Assembly (NCBI GenBank): GCA_964035575.1 | Contig: OZ037893.1 | Location: forward strand, 1-64,000 | Direction of reading: 5' to 3' | Length of the DNA: 64,000 bases | From: Rhynchopus sp. YZ270_cl-10 | Taxonomy: Eukaryota; Euglenozoa; Diplonemea; Diplonemida; Diplonemidae | Part shown: positions 50,917 to 62,800 of the stretch, piece by piece | How the letters are laid out: each line of letters starts with the position of its first letter | Numbering within the stretch: position 1 is the first letter of the stretch | The notes under the pieces: model-generated | What the model was told of the DNA's origin: nothing | The model's input: the letters and a program-made list of their open reading frames with translations, nothing else | Databases searched by the model: none | Program-made: the position numbers and the translations under genes

Positions 50917-53010
50917 CTACGGGCCTTTTGGTGGGGCCACCTTCAGGTTTATCTTGCGCGGACGTTTCGAAGCAGATGCACCAGCAGCGTCGCCCTCTCT
51001 GTTGACAGACGTACGGTACGGTGTATTTGCAGAGTAAAAAAAAAAACGAAAAATGTCTCACGCATACCTCTTGCCCGCTGACTTGGGTGCTGTCTCCTTT
51101 GGTCGTGCCTGGGTCTTCCCGGAAGAGTCTGTTAGGTGGTTGTGAAAAGAAAAGGAAAGAAAACGCATTTATTTACATACCTGCGCGCTGTGGTGGAGGT
51201 GACGGCTTCTTCTTCTTCATGCGCCACAACGCCGCGTAAGAGGACCCTCCTGAGGAGCTTGACGTGTTCAGCCCACGTCCCGAGTTGTGTGAGGATGCGG
51301 ACATCGCGTCGTCGTCCTGTGTCGCAGAAGCGTCACGCTTCGGCACCATGCTCTCTGTGAACAGGACGGTGGACGCCTCACGCTGCAAATCCCCCAAGCA
51401 CGACACGTCGCCCTGGCTCGAGGCAGATGCCTGGCTCGACGCACGTTGCAGCTGCGCCTCGCGTGCCACACGTGTCGCCTCGGACAGCACAACGTCGCTC
51501 GCAGGGTCGTGCACACAATTGCCGCCAAGGTGTACGCATATCACAGTCACGTCGTCGTGCAGCTTGCGCCTGTTCGGCCCTGCAGGAACGTTCTTCAGTG
51601 AGTTGACGGAGAGCTGCTGCACGGCAGCAACCCTCTCCAGCACAGTGTCGATCAGCAGCTGCGACGGCGAGGCAAGGTGTGGGTGTGGGTTCGCTGCCCG
51701 CGTGCAGGCGATCTGCGCAATCTCGTTGTCGGAAAGCACGTTGTAGAGGCCGTCGCTGGCAAGCACGATACACACGTCACGCAGGGACTCGCGTGTGCAG
51801 ATAGTGTGCTCCGTGATCACGGGCCGACCGCTGATGTACGGCACGTGCTGCCGAAACGGCGGCCACGAGTACGCCTTATCCTTCAGGTAGAAGTCCCCCA
51901 ACGCACGTGTCACCATCAGCGAGCCCGCCACCCGCAGCGGCGCACCCGGCCCACCCGAACATCGCCTGAGCGGGTCAGGGTCGGCAGTGCGGCGGCGCAC
52001 CTCCTCACATTCCTCCTTGTTCTTGCAGTCCTGGTCCTGCGACAGGGCCAGGCCGTTCAGGTCCAGGCTCTCCTCACCACGCTGGCGTCTGCACACCACG
52101 GCACGGCTGTCGCCCACACACGCGGTGTAGATGTTCATGCCCACCACGACGCACAGGATGCAGCACGACCCGCAGGAAGGGTACGTGCGTGCCATGTTGC
52201 GCTCAAAGTCGCCGTCCAGCGCCTCCAGCGCCTCAGTCAGGATAGCAGGCCAGTCCAGCGGGGGTGCGTCGCGCGACGACTCATCTGCGGGTGGGCTGCT
52301 TCGCTGTGCCTCACGCTCGTATCGGTCGCGGTGTTCCTTCACCTTCTGCGCGACACGGCCCTCGCAGAAGCTGGCGCAATGCGGGCCGCCATGCCCGTCG
52401 AGCACGACGAAGAGGTGGTAGTCCCGCCCACGCACGTCAACAACACTGCGGTCCTCGTTCACGGAGTTCGCGTTGTGCGACGCGAAGTCGTAGCGCTGTT
52501 GCGTATTTTAAATTGGTAACTATTTCACCCCCCCAACCATACCTGCACAAACGGCAGCGACGACACCCCACCCTCTATCCCCTGCGTCGCACTAGCCCGC
52601 ACACCCACACTGACCGCTGATGTACGCACCTCCGCACCCGCAACAACGACACGCTCGCTGTAGGAGGTGAACTCGGCCTCGAGCATGGCTACCGCTGCGG
52701 CACCTCCTCCTCCCCCGTTGCCGTTGCCATATCGGCTGTCTGCCCCGTTCGGCGTCGGGCTCACCGGCGGCGCTGTGACAGGCCACGTGAAGCTAGACGC
52801 CTGCAACGGTGGCGGTGGTGTGCCCACACGCTGCGGTGGCGGAGACGCGGACGGTGCCCACTGCCCCGGCCGTCGAGGCTGCCGCGGCACCCCGTTGCGT
52901 GCTCCTGTGCGCACGCCCTGCCGCGGAGGCGGTGTGGACCCCCTCAGGGCAGGGTCGACACGCAGCACATCACCAGCACTGCCTGCACTGTGTGGGGAGT
53001 CTCTCTGCAT
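50917..53010 (-). CDS. PP2C-type protein phosphatase (four exons)
   Basis: Exons on the minus strand: 53010-52543, 52495-51181, 51128-51068, 50998-50917; 641 aa. Splicing keeps frame at all junctions and rebuilds the PP2C N-terminal motif: ...FVQ joins RYDFASHNANSVNEDR, providing the metal-binding ED. Further PP2C motifs: VVLDGHGG, ACVGDSRAVV, LMVTRALGDF, LASDGLYNVLSDNE and HDDVTVICVHL, so all metal-binding acidic residues are present and the Mg/Mn Ser/Thr phosphatase should be active. The N-terminal 155 residues are Pro/Gly-rich and unconserved; the C-terminal tail is Ser-rich, then basic (KRPRKINLKVAPPKGP). The start at 53010 is the first ATG in frame and is uncertain; an additional 5' exon is possible. 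Confidence 0.88.
50999..51067 (-). other. PP2C intron 3 (69 nt)
   Basis: Donor GCAAGAG|GTATGC, acceptor CTGTCAACAG|AGAGG. A T-rich tract lies inside. Splicing joins AG to A to give an Arg codon and opens the final 27 codons. Confidence 0.8.
51129..51180 (-). other. PP2C intron 2 (52 nt)
   Basis: Donor CGCGCAG|GTATGT, acceptor ACCTAACAG|ACTCT, with a pyrimidine tract TTTTCTTTCCTTTTCTTTTC. Without splicing the frame stops three codons into the intron. Confidence 0.8.
52496..52542 (-). other. PP2C intron 1 (47 nt)
   Basis: Donor GTGCAG|GTATGG, acceptor ACGCAACAG|CGCTACG. Removal, in phase 0, joins the Pro/Gly-rich N-terminus to the PP2C catalytic domain; unspliced RNA meets TGA inside the intron. 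Confidence 0.88.
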
Positions 53011-53391
53011 CAACACAGCATCCGCTCCTAGGTGCGCAGTGGTGACTATAGAGAGAGGACCGCTTTGTGCCTGGAGGAGGTGTGTTTGCAGAGCAGTGTT
53101 GTCGGGGTGGTTCAAAACGGAACATTTCCCCAATGGCGTGGAGAGGTTCCAAGTAGCGTTTGGGACAGGGTGAGCTTTGTAGACAATGAGAATATGGGCG
53201 GGGGGTACCTTTGTTTTTTTCGGACAATTCCACTTTTTTTTTTAGAAAAAATAGACTCAAAATATTTGTGTATTGGGAACGGGAGAGGGGGAGGAAGGGG
53301 AGGGGGAGAGATCGTGCAGTACAGATTGCCCCCTCTTGCTATACGTCACGAACCAGAGAGGGGGGTGGTTATTAGTAAGCTTCTTTCTTTC

Positions 53392-53422
<31 letters not shown>

Positions 53423-53836
53423 TTTGCAAAAAAAAAAATATCAACACGCTTCCTTCCGGAGTATTAGCAATGTCGTTCCAAACTTCGGCCGCGTGAGGGG
53501 GAGGGAGCGGGGGTTGTAAGCTGTGGGGAAGGGTAAGTGCAGCTCTGTACAGCCATCCATTGAGAGGGCTCATAGGATGCAGGTGTAGGGGCCTCTCGGG
53601 AACAAACACCTTGCAACCCAGCAAATAGGAATATAAAATAAGGGTGTTATTGGTAAGTATGGACCTCAGTAATCAGATGCCTGGATCAATTAGATCAATT
53701 AAGGGGGTAGAGACAGGGGATGGGGTAGACTGTGTGGAAAATGGCAGAAGCCATACTTCATTATTTACTTTTGGTTGAAAACTTGGTTGCATTAGTGTAG
53801 CCGCCCTAGTGTGCTCCACTTTTGCTTATGAGTCGT
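53011..53836. other. Spacer between the giant surface-protein gene and PP2C
   Basis: Contains a 27-base T run next to A10 (53399-53437), pyrimidine-rich stretches on the minus strand (53270-53320) that may serve the PP2C leader acceptor, and unique A/T-rich sequence. No additional gene recognised; a further 5' exon of PP2C could lie at 53011-53133, where the same frame remains open without ATG. Confidence 0.55.
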
Positions 53837-56800
53837 CTACAGTGCGAACAGCGCCAAAGCGGCCACGCACAGTGTGACCCACAGGGTGGGCACCAAGACA
53901 CCGCCCGAAGTAGGGATGGGGATAATGTTGGGGTCGAAGGTGACTGGCGGGACACTTGTTGGTGGTGCGGCTGTCGGGGGTGCAGTTGGCACAACCGGTG
54001 GCTGCGGTGTTGGTGGTGACATGCTTGTGGGCTGCGATGTTGTGGGTGGGACGTTTGTTGGTGGTGCAGGTGTTGGTGGGGGTGGCGGCACGGGTGTGTT
54101 GGCCACACCAACCTGCATGTTCGATGTGGACGCAGTGGCGAAGGGGGAGGTGACGCCCGGTGTGGGCGACTGCTTCAGGATACTGTTCGGGTCGGCCAAG
54201 TCGGCAACAATGGCGTCCTTGACTGCAGTGGAGACTGCAGCCGCGTCGACCGTGACAGCCGTCTCAATCTCAAACTCCGTGACAACGTCGACTGTGGTCG
54301 CAAGCGCAAAGAAGGAACGGTACGCAGCCGCGCCTGCCCCACCCGCAACAGTCGCAATGCCGGTGCAGTTCGGGTCTGCCGTAATGTTGCACGGTGCCGC
54401 TGTTGGCGGGAGTGTCGGTGGCGCAGCTGTGATCGTCTTGTCGACGCACCTGCCCGAGATCTTGTCAGCAGCGGTGATGCCGCCGCCGCCAAGCTTCGCA
54501 CACACCCACTTCAGGAAGGCTGCCTTGATGACGGGGTTCCCCTTCTTCAGCAGCTTCAGCATCTGGATCTCGGCGTCCCCCTTGCGCACGTTGTTCACAA
54601 ATGGCATCGCCAGCGCCTCGGTGTCGAACGCCGCAAGCGACAGCCCGGACAGCGTGATCACCTCCGGCGGCGGCGTCGGTGCGCGTGTCACGTTACCTGA
54701 CGACGCAGGGTAGTCGACCGGGAACTCCAGCGTCACCATGTTCCCGGTGCACAGCTTCATCTGGTCCGATGCCCCGCTTGTGCACACAACGGTGAGCTGC
54801 ATCTGTGCACACGGCTCCGTCACGTACAGCTGTGTCAGCTGCGTCCACCCGCCCTGGAACGAGTACGTCGGCTTGTTGATGAAGTCCAGCGCATTCGGCT
54901 TCGCGTGCGCAAAGTACGAGTTGTGCACCTTGTCGAGGCACACCCCGCTCACCTTGACACTCGAGTTCGAGTCCGAGCGCACTGCATCCCCCATCACGTC
55001 CACCACACTCAGCATCAGTGCAAACGGCTTCCCAGGCTCGGGGTAGTACGTCGTCGACTTGCACGCAGTCCCAGAGCACATCCAGTGGTTCCCGCCCGGG
55101 CGCAGTGCCGCCGCATCCTGCATGTTGACCTCAAACAGGAAGGTGTCGTCGGGCTTCGCAAACGTGGCCGCAGGGTTCGTGCTCACATCCCCCTTCCCGT
55201 ACTTGTAGTTCAGCTGCGTTGTCGACAGGTAGAACCGCGTCAGCCCAGACTGCTTCCACCCCGCCATCTTCCCGTACGAGATGTCCTTGAAGGTCGCCTC
55301 CCCGCCCTTCAGCTTGAACGAGAACGCCGGCACGTTCCACCCAGACGACTCCTTCGGCATGCACTTTGGCAGCGACGCAATCTTCTTCCCCCAGCCACAC
55401 GCCCCCGACGTCCCCTTCCCGTCCACGCACGTGTCAAGCACCCACTTCCCTGACTTCGACTTGTCCACGTTGCTGCACGGCACGGCCAGCGGGCGCAGCT
55501 GCACGGGTGCCGCACTCCCCTTGTCCTCGGGGTGCTTCACCTGGATCCCGTCCAGCCCAAATGCCACCACCTTCATTGTGAAGTTGTAGCCGCGGCCCCA
55601 CGTCGCAGGGTGCGGCTTGCTCCACGGCCGGCCCATGTGGCTGTCGCGCCCGTTCTTTGCCCCCATCCCGCCAAGGCCGAGCGGCACCCATCCCTTCATC
55701 ACCTGCTTCACAAGCATCAGGTGGGCCGTGGGCAGTCCTGCCGGCGGTGTGGGGCAGATAGGCTTCATCGGCTTCCACACCTTCGAGCTGTTTGTACTGT
55801 TGCTGTTCGCGTTTGAGCTGTTCACACCCGTCATGTCCATCGGAGGCACACACGGCACACCGATGCGCGCAAACGCTGCAAGACGCACAGCACGCCTCAC
55901 AAAGTGCAGCGGGCCCACATCCGCAATCGCGGCAAACGGCGTCGGGCCCGACGTTGTCATCGGCGCCACAGCCTGCACGGTGAAGAACCACGGCACGTGC
56001 TCGCACGCCTGCATCCCCGATACAGCCACCTGCTGTGCTGTCGCCTCGTGGTCTGCAGCAATCTGCGGCCGCCAGGCCTCACACGCAGCCGTGCGCGTCG
56101 TCTGGTTCGACCGGATCTGGAACGTGCCCACACCGCGGCGTGCGACGCCCGTCCACGTCACCGTCGTGGTCGACGTGTTCGACTTCTGCGTCCCGGTCAG
56201 CGTGAACTGCATGTGGTTGTCCCCCACAACAGGCATCCCCTTCGCGTCCACCACCTGGAACGACAGGCTGCTCCCAACCCCGGTCACTGCCGCAGGCGCA
56301 CCCGAGAGCGTGCGTCCCCACAGGCGCGTGAAGTTCGGACGCGACAGCACGCTCCCCTCGTTCGGCGCACCTGCAATCATCAGCCCGACCGGCGCCTCGA
56401 CCGTGAACGTCACTGCCGTCGTCGGCGCTGTGGTTCCTGTCGGGAACCCGGTGAAGGCACCCGCCTTGAGCTGGCACGTCCCGACAGCCGCAAACACACC
56501 TGCAATCTCAATCGCGTCGCCGGTGCCGGCAGCCCCCGTCTTCGGGTCCTTTGTGTTCGCAATCGCACACGTTGTTGTCCCACTCGCACACGCGAAGCAT
56601 CCCTCGGGCACCATCTCCGTCGGCACTGCCGTCACAGACGCACCCGCCGCCCAGGACACGCCGCCAATCCCACGGAACTTCCCAGTCGTGTCCCACGCAG
56701 CAAGCCCAACGTGCACGGTGCGGTTGTACACACTGTACGCCTTGCCCGTTGTCGTGGCTGGTACTTCGAGCGTCTGCGACGACGCCCACTTCCAGTCCGC

Positions 56801-59800
56801 AAGCGACGTGTCCGTGTACGCAACCTTGAAGGTCTGGCTCGTCCCGTTCACAAGCGATGCAGGCGACGTCACCACCACGTCGCACGAGCACGCAGCCGTC
56901 GTCCCTGCCGTGAGCCCGGTCAGCCCAAGCTTGAAGGTCGCCACACCGCCCATGTAGGTCGCGTTCGGCGACACCCACGCCGTCCCGCACGAGCCGCATG
57001 TCACCGTTGCCGTAGACACGCCGCGCACAGCCGACACGTACCACTTGTCCGACGCTGTCTGTGCCCCCGGCGCCTGCCCAATTGCGTACGCGTTGAACGT
57101 GCAGTAGCCCTCACCCACAACGCGGTCCGCCGTGCACGCAGCCCCGCCTGCCGACGAGCGCGACGACGACGACGCCGACGGGAGGGTGTCCACCGCCATC
57201 GCCCCCGCCTCCACAGAGAAGTGCACCATCGGCGCCTTCTTCTCCCCGAAGAACCCTGTCGGCACCCCGGCCGCACCCGTCACCACAAACGACAGCGACA
57301 GCTGCATCGCCGCCTTGGACACCTCGACAGTCGCCTGCCCGGCAGCCCCGACGGGCGTCGTCTTCTCGACCACAGGCATCGGGATCCCGTTGTACACCTT
57401 CGTACCCTCCGTCAGGCGCAGCCCGCTTGTGCTCCCGTACGTCACCGTCACCGCACTCCCGTTCAGCAGCGCAGTCGGGTCCGACGGCAGCTTCCCGGAC
57501 GCAGACATCGACGCCGCCGCACGGTGGTTCGCCGCACGTGTCTGGTACATGCGCTGCAGCGCGTACTCCGTCGGCGGCCCGCCCACAGCGTACGCCCTGT
57601 CCCCAAGGTCGTCCGCAGCGTACACGTCGAACATCCACGACGCCTTCGCCCCCGCAGCCGTCATCTTGCGCAGCATGTACTTCTCGTAGTGGAACGCCGG
57701 CACCGCAATGATCTGTGTCGCGTCCGTCAGCACCGTCAGCGGCGACGCCTTCCCGGCAAAGGACACGCTGCACTGGTAGCAGGCACGCAGGAAGAAGGCA
57801 CGCACCGTCGCACTCCCGCCCACAGCGTTCACGCTGCTGCCCCCAGGGCTCGACACAGGCGAGGTTACAACCGCCGCCACACCAGCACCGTTCCCGGCCC
57901 CACCCTGGCGCGCAAACGCTGCCGACGTTGTCCCCTCCCACGCAGGGATGTTGTGCGCGTCCACACGCACCGCGCCCACAGAGAACGGCTTACGCCTGCG
58001 CACGGCCGTCAGCGGCACGCCCCCGAGCAGCCACGCCATCCCGCACGTCTGCACCGTGTACACAAGCGCTGACCCCGGCACCGCCACTGCCGCCGTGTAC
58101 GCCCGCAGTGGGAACGAGCTGCGCACAGCCATGTGGCGTCCAACTAGCGCCGCTGGTGGCGTCAGCCTGTAGTCAAGCCACACCTGGCAACGTCCGCACG
58201 GACGTGCGAAGAAGAAGTTCAGGCTCCCGCTCGACGCCCCCGACAGCGTCACACGGTCCGCAGCGGCCGCAAACTCCGCTGCCGACACTGCTGCGTTGCA
58301 GCCCGACGGGGGCGCAGACCCCCCAGCAGCCGCAGCACGCGCAGCACCGTCGTGCACGAACCCGCCGTTTCCGTAGCGCATCTGTGCCAGCGTCGCCCCG
58401 CTCTCACCCATCCACACAGACCGCACCCACACCTCGCGCGTCCACCCCGAGGTGGAAGGCTCGTTCATCGCCCACACCCCGGCAAAGCGCTGCACGTTCT
58501 CCACCTTGACGGCAAACATGTCGCCCACACGGATCGCAGACGTCGAGTCCGGCAGCGTCTGGTCGTACACCTCCATGACGTCCATGCGCGGCGCCTTGAC
58601 CGAGAACGGCTTCGACAGCTTGCTCCGGTCCGCAAAGATCGGGAGTACGTCCGACGGGTCCGTCGACCCCACACCAAGCCCGTCCAGACACGTCGCCGCA
58701 GTCTTGCCCCCGTAGCACAGGTCGAGCTGCAGCGTGCACGCCTCGCACTCCGTCGACAGCACGCTCCACGGCACCGCCACACCCCCGCGTGTCGACACGG
58801 CGGCCGTCGCAGACTCAACCCACGTCGTCGTCTTCACCGTCCCCTCCACCAGGCGCGTCGTCTCACTCGCAAGCGAACCTGCCAGGTCGTACACCTTCAG
58901 CGTGCCTCCGTCGTTGCAGCCGGTCCAGCTCCGCTTCGCCACACGCACCAGGATGTCCTTTGTGAACGACCACGCACGCGCCCCGCTCGTCGTCCGCACC
59001 ACCGTCTGGATCGGGAACGGCAGCCCCGCCACAGCGCCCCCGGACGCGTAGCTCCACCCCGCCCCGGGCACACCCGTTCCGTACGTCCTGTAGTTGCTTG
59101 TCGACGTCTGCAGGCGGCGCTTCGTCGGGCACTCGTCGTCCACGCTCACTGTTGTGTTCACCTCCCACTTCGACAGCGTCTCCGTCGCCGACACCCACAT
59201 GTACTGCGCCGTTGTCGCGACTGCGGTGATCGTTCCCCCGACGTCCGACTGCACCGCCCCCGCCACACTCGCTGTTGTGTTTGTCGTCACCTTGTCGCGC
59301 CCGTAGAACGTGAAGGACACCTTCAGGCCAGTCGTCGCGACTGTGTGCGTGATGGCCGCCCCGCGTGTCACCGAGTTGTTCTTCATCAGCGACGCCGCTG
59401 CCGTCGTCGCCCCAGACTCAAGCAGGTACTGCGTCCCTGCCGTGAGCGTGTACCCGAGCTGGCTGTCGTACGCCCAGTACCGCAGCGTCGTGCTTGTCCC
59501 TACGGTGAAGTACGACGCCACCGTGAACGTCGCTGTCGTCGCCGCCCCGCACGCCGACGTCGTCCCGTGCACGAAGCTCTGCGACGCCGGCTCCACTGCG
59601 TACACCGTGGCGCGTGTCTGCGTCGTCGGCGTGATCCACAGGCTGATTGTCACACACCGGTTCGCCACCGTCGACATCACCTCCGCAGACCCGTCCCACG
59701 CCGCCTCGCACACCTTGAACATCGCCTTGCGTGCAGGCGCCCCGGTCCCGGAGTACTTGAGCGTCACCGACCCGGCACCCTGCGGCGCCACTGCCAGCAC

Positions 59801-62800
59801 CGCTGCGTCCGGCTGCGTACGCGTCGCCACCACCGTCAGGTTCCCGTACGTGTACGTGTTCGTCCCAATCGTCTCCAGCGACGACGGGTTGTACGCAGAG
59901 TCCAGCACAATCGTCCCACTCGTCCACACCTCCGTACCGTACGTCCACGCAGGTGCCCCCGACGGGCTCGACCCGGCCCCACCCGCTTGCGCCACTGTCA
60001 CGTTACGCGACGACGTGTCATCCACAACCGTCCCCGTCGAGGACGTGTTCACAAACTTCACGTCCACAGTGATCCCCGCCCCGAACTCGCTCACAGTGGC
60101 AGTGTATTCCGTGCACACACCCGTCGCAGACGACGCGCACAGCGACGTCACCCCGCCCCCGACAGACACAAGCTGGATCGACGTCGTTGTTGTCACTGCC
60201 GCCGCCACCGCCGCCTCACGCTGCGACAGCGTCACCGCAGACGTGCACGTGTACGCCGACGTCCCCGTCGGGCGCGACCCAGCCGCCGCCTGCGCCCCGC
60301 TCGCGTACCGGATCCCGACTGCGCTGAACACAACCTTCACGTCCGCCGTCGCCCCGAGTGCAGGCACCGTCGTGTTGTCGAAGTACAGGCGGCTGAAGTT
60401 CGCGACTGCCGTCCCCATGTTCGCGCGGGCACCCATCTGCGACCACCACGCCGTCTTCGTCTCCCCGACCTTGTACAGCGGGTACACCCCCGCAGGCGTC
60501 ACAGATGTGTTCGAGTTTGTCATCACCCACCAGCGCGGGTACACTGCGTTCGTCCCAGTCATCCCGGTCACCCCCGCCGACACCGTCAGCGCAAACTCGT
60601 CCGACATCACCGCCCCGGTCGTGATCTGCACCGCCGCCGACGAGCACTCGAGTGTCACAGCCTCCTCCGTCCACGTCAGCGTCGTTGTCCCGCGCTGCGT
60701 CCCGTCCGCCGCGTACTCAGACGAGTCCGGCCCTGCGCCCCAGGTTGTATGGAACGTGAACGCACACCGGTTGCACGGCACGTGCGGGCGCATCGTCCAC
60801 TGTGCGCCCCACGACCCCGTTGCCCCGGCCACAGACGCCGCCGCCGCAAGTGTCTTCGTCGGGTACTTCTCCACAAGACACCCCTTCCCGCTTGGGTTGC
60901 TGTACGCACACTGCCCTGCCACCCAGTTCGTTGCGTCCGGTGTCATGCGCAGCTTGTCCCGGTTCGACGCCCCGTCAGTCGGACCAGGCCCGTCCAGCAG
61001 CGCAAACACCTCCCCGTAGTGGAAGTCGTCGTACACGAAGGTCTGTGCCCCTGTGCTCGGCGCCGCAATGTACGACCCGGGCCGCACCGCCACCGAGATC
61101 CCCTCGCGCACAGTCCCGGAGGCCGCTGCAGGCGTCACCTCGACGGTGCTTGCGGGCACGCGCACAGGCGTCACTACGTTCGCCTTCACAGTGTTCGTCC
61201 CGTCCGAGAAGGTGAAGACAAGCGTGCACCCGCCCGCCGACGAGAACCGCGAGCACGCGTTGTCCACAACGTACACACGGAACACGAAGGCAAACGAGAA
61301 CGCGTTCCCGATGGTCTCCATAAGCGCCGCCTTCGACAGGATCTGCGGGGCCGTCACAAAGGTCTCGTCCGGGTACCTGCTGTACAGCACCATGTTGTCT
61401 GTCGTTGCCGTCCCGACCGTCGCCGTCACCTTCCATCCGGACAGCGCACCCCACACCTTTGGCAGTGCCTTCAGCGACGCGTCACGCGGCACGTACGTCA
61501 GTTGGTACGGCACAAGGGCCTCGAGGTACGACCCGGACACGGCAGTGATGCTCCCCGCCACAGACGCCGTCGCCGCCGTCATGGTCCCGATAAACGCAGG
61601 CGACGGCGAGCGCGTCGCCGCAAGCCCGCCCGCCACGTCCCACGGGTCCACACGCACAGGGTCCACTGCCGCCAGCACCGCCCGCGACACCTCGACCACA
61701 AAGCGCGTCCACGACAAGTGCACCGCCCCGCCCGTCGTCACCCCCTGGTACGTCACGTTCAAGTACACCGTCGTCGACGCCACAGCCCCGTCCTTCAGCT
61801 TCGGCGTGAAGGTGTACGACGCCGTCCCGCCAAGCCCCCACACCTCCGCCGGGAGCAGCGGCTGCGACCCCACCGTCGACCCGAGGGCTGTTGCCACCTG
61901 CGGCGGTGCAGCAGACGCAGAGTAGTTCGCGCCGTAGTCGTCCTGCGCGTACAGCACCTGCACCGTCCCGTTCGCCGCAAACTCGCTCGGCCCGTCCCGG
62001 CGTGCCTGCAGGCTCAGCGTGCACGGCAGCCCGTGCACACACTTCTTCAGGTAGCACGTCGTCACCCCCGTCGTGGCACACCCGGTCGTCTTCATCGCCG
62101 TCCCCTTGTGCGCGGTGTTCGGCTCGTGCCCGTCCAGCGCCACACCGTTCGGTGCCTTGGCCGCCACGTTCACCCACTGCGCAGGCGACAGCAGCTGCAC
62201 CCCGCTCTGTGTCGTAGCCTCAAACCGCACCCCGCACCCAAACTCCCCCGCCGGGCACGCAGACCGGTACTGCAGCGACAGACGCACCTGCCCAGACTGG
62301 GTGAACTGGCGCAAACCGTTCCGCTCCCACCCATACTGTGTGGCATTCGCCTGCTTGCACGCGCCCCCAATCGCCCACACCGTGAACGGGCCCGGCGACA
62401 CACTCGGATCCACCTGCGATGCCGCCACACACTCGAGCCCTGCGAACGCCGTCGCCTGCGCACACCGCTTCACCACCAGCGGGAACGACCCAAACGGCAC
62501 AGGCAGCTTGTCCTTCGTCGCCACCTGCACGTCGTACACAACCACCGCCCCAGACGTCAGCAGCGGCGTGCGCGACACCATCCCTGTTGTCGCGTCCGTC
62601 ACAGACGCCGCACTCACCGCCGAGGCCCCGTACAGCGTCTCGAGCGTCGTCGCCGTTGTGAACTGCATGAAGCGCAGAGACGAGTTGAACGCCAGCGTCG
62701 ACGTCACCGTCAGCTGCGATGGCGGGATGTTCGAGTCGCGCCAGTACCCGCTCCCGCCTCCGTACTTCTTCAGACCACGGTTGTACAGCTGGTACACCAC

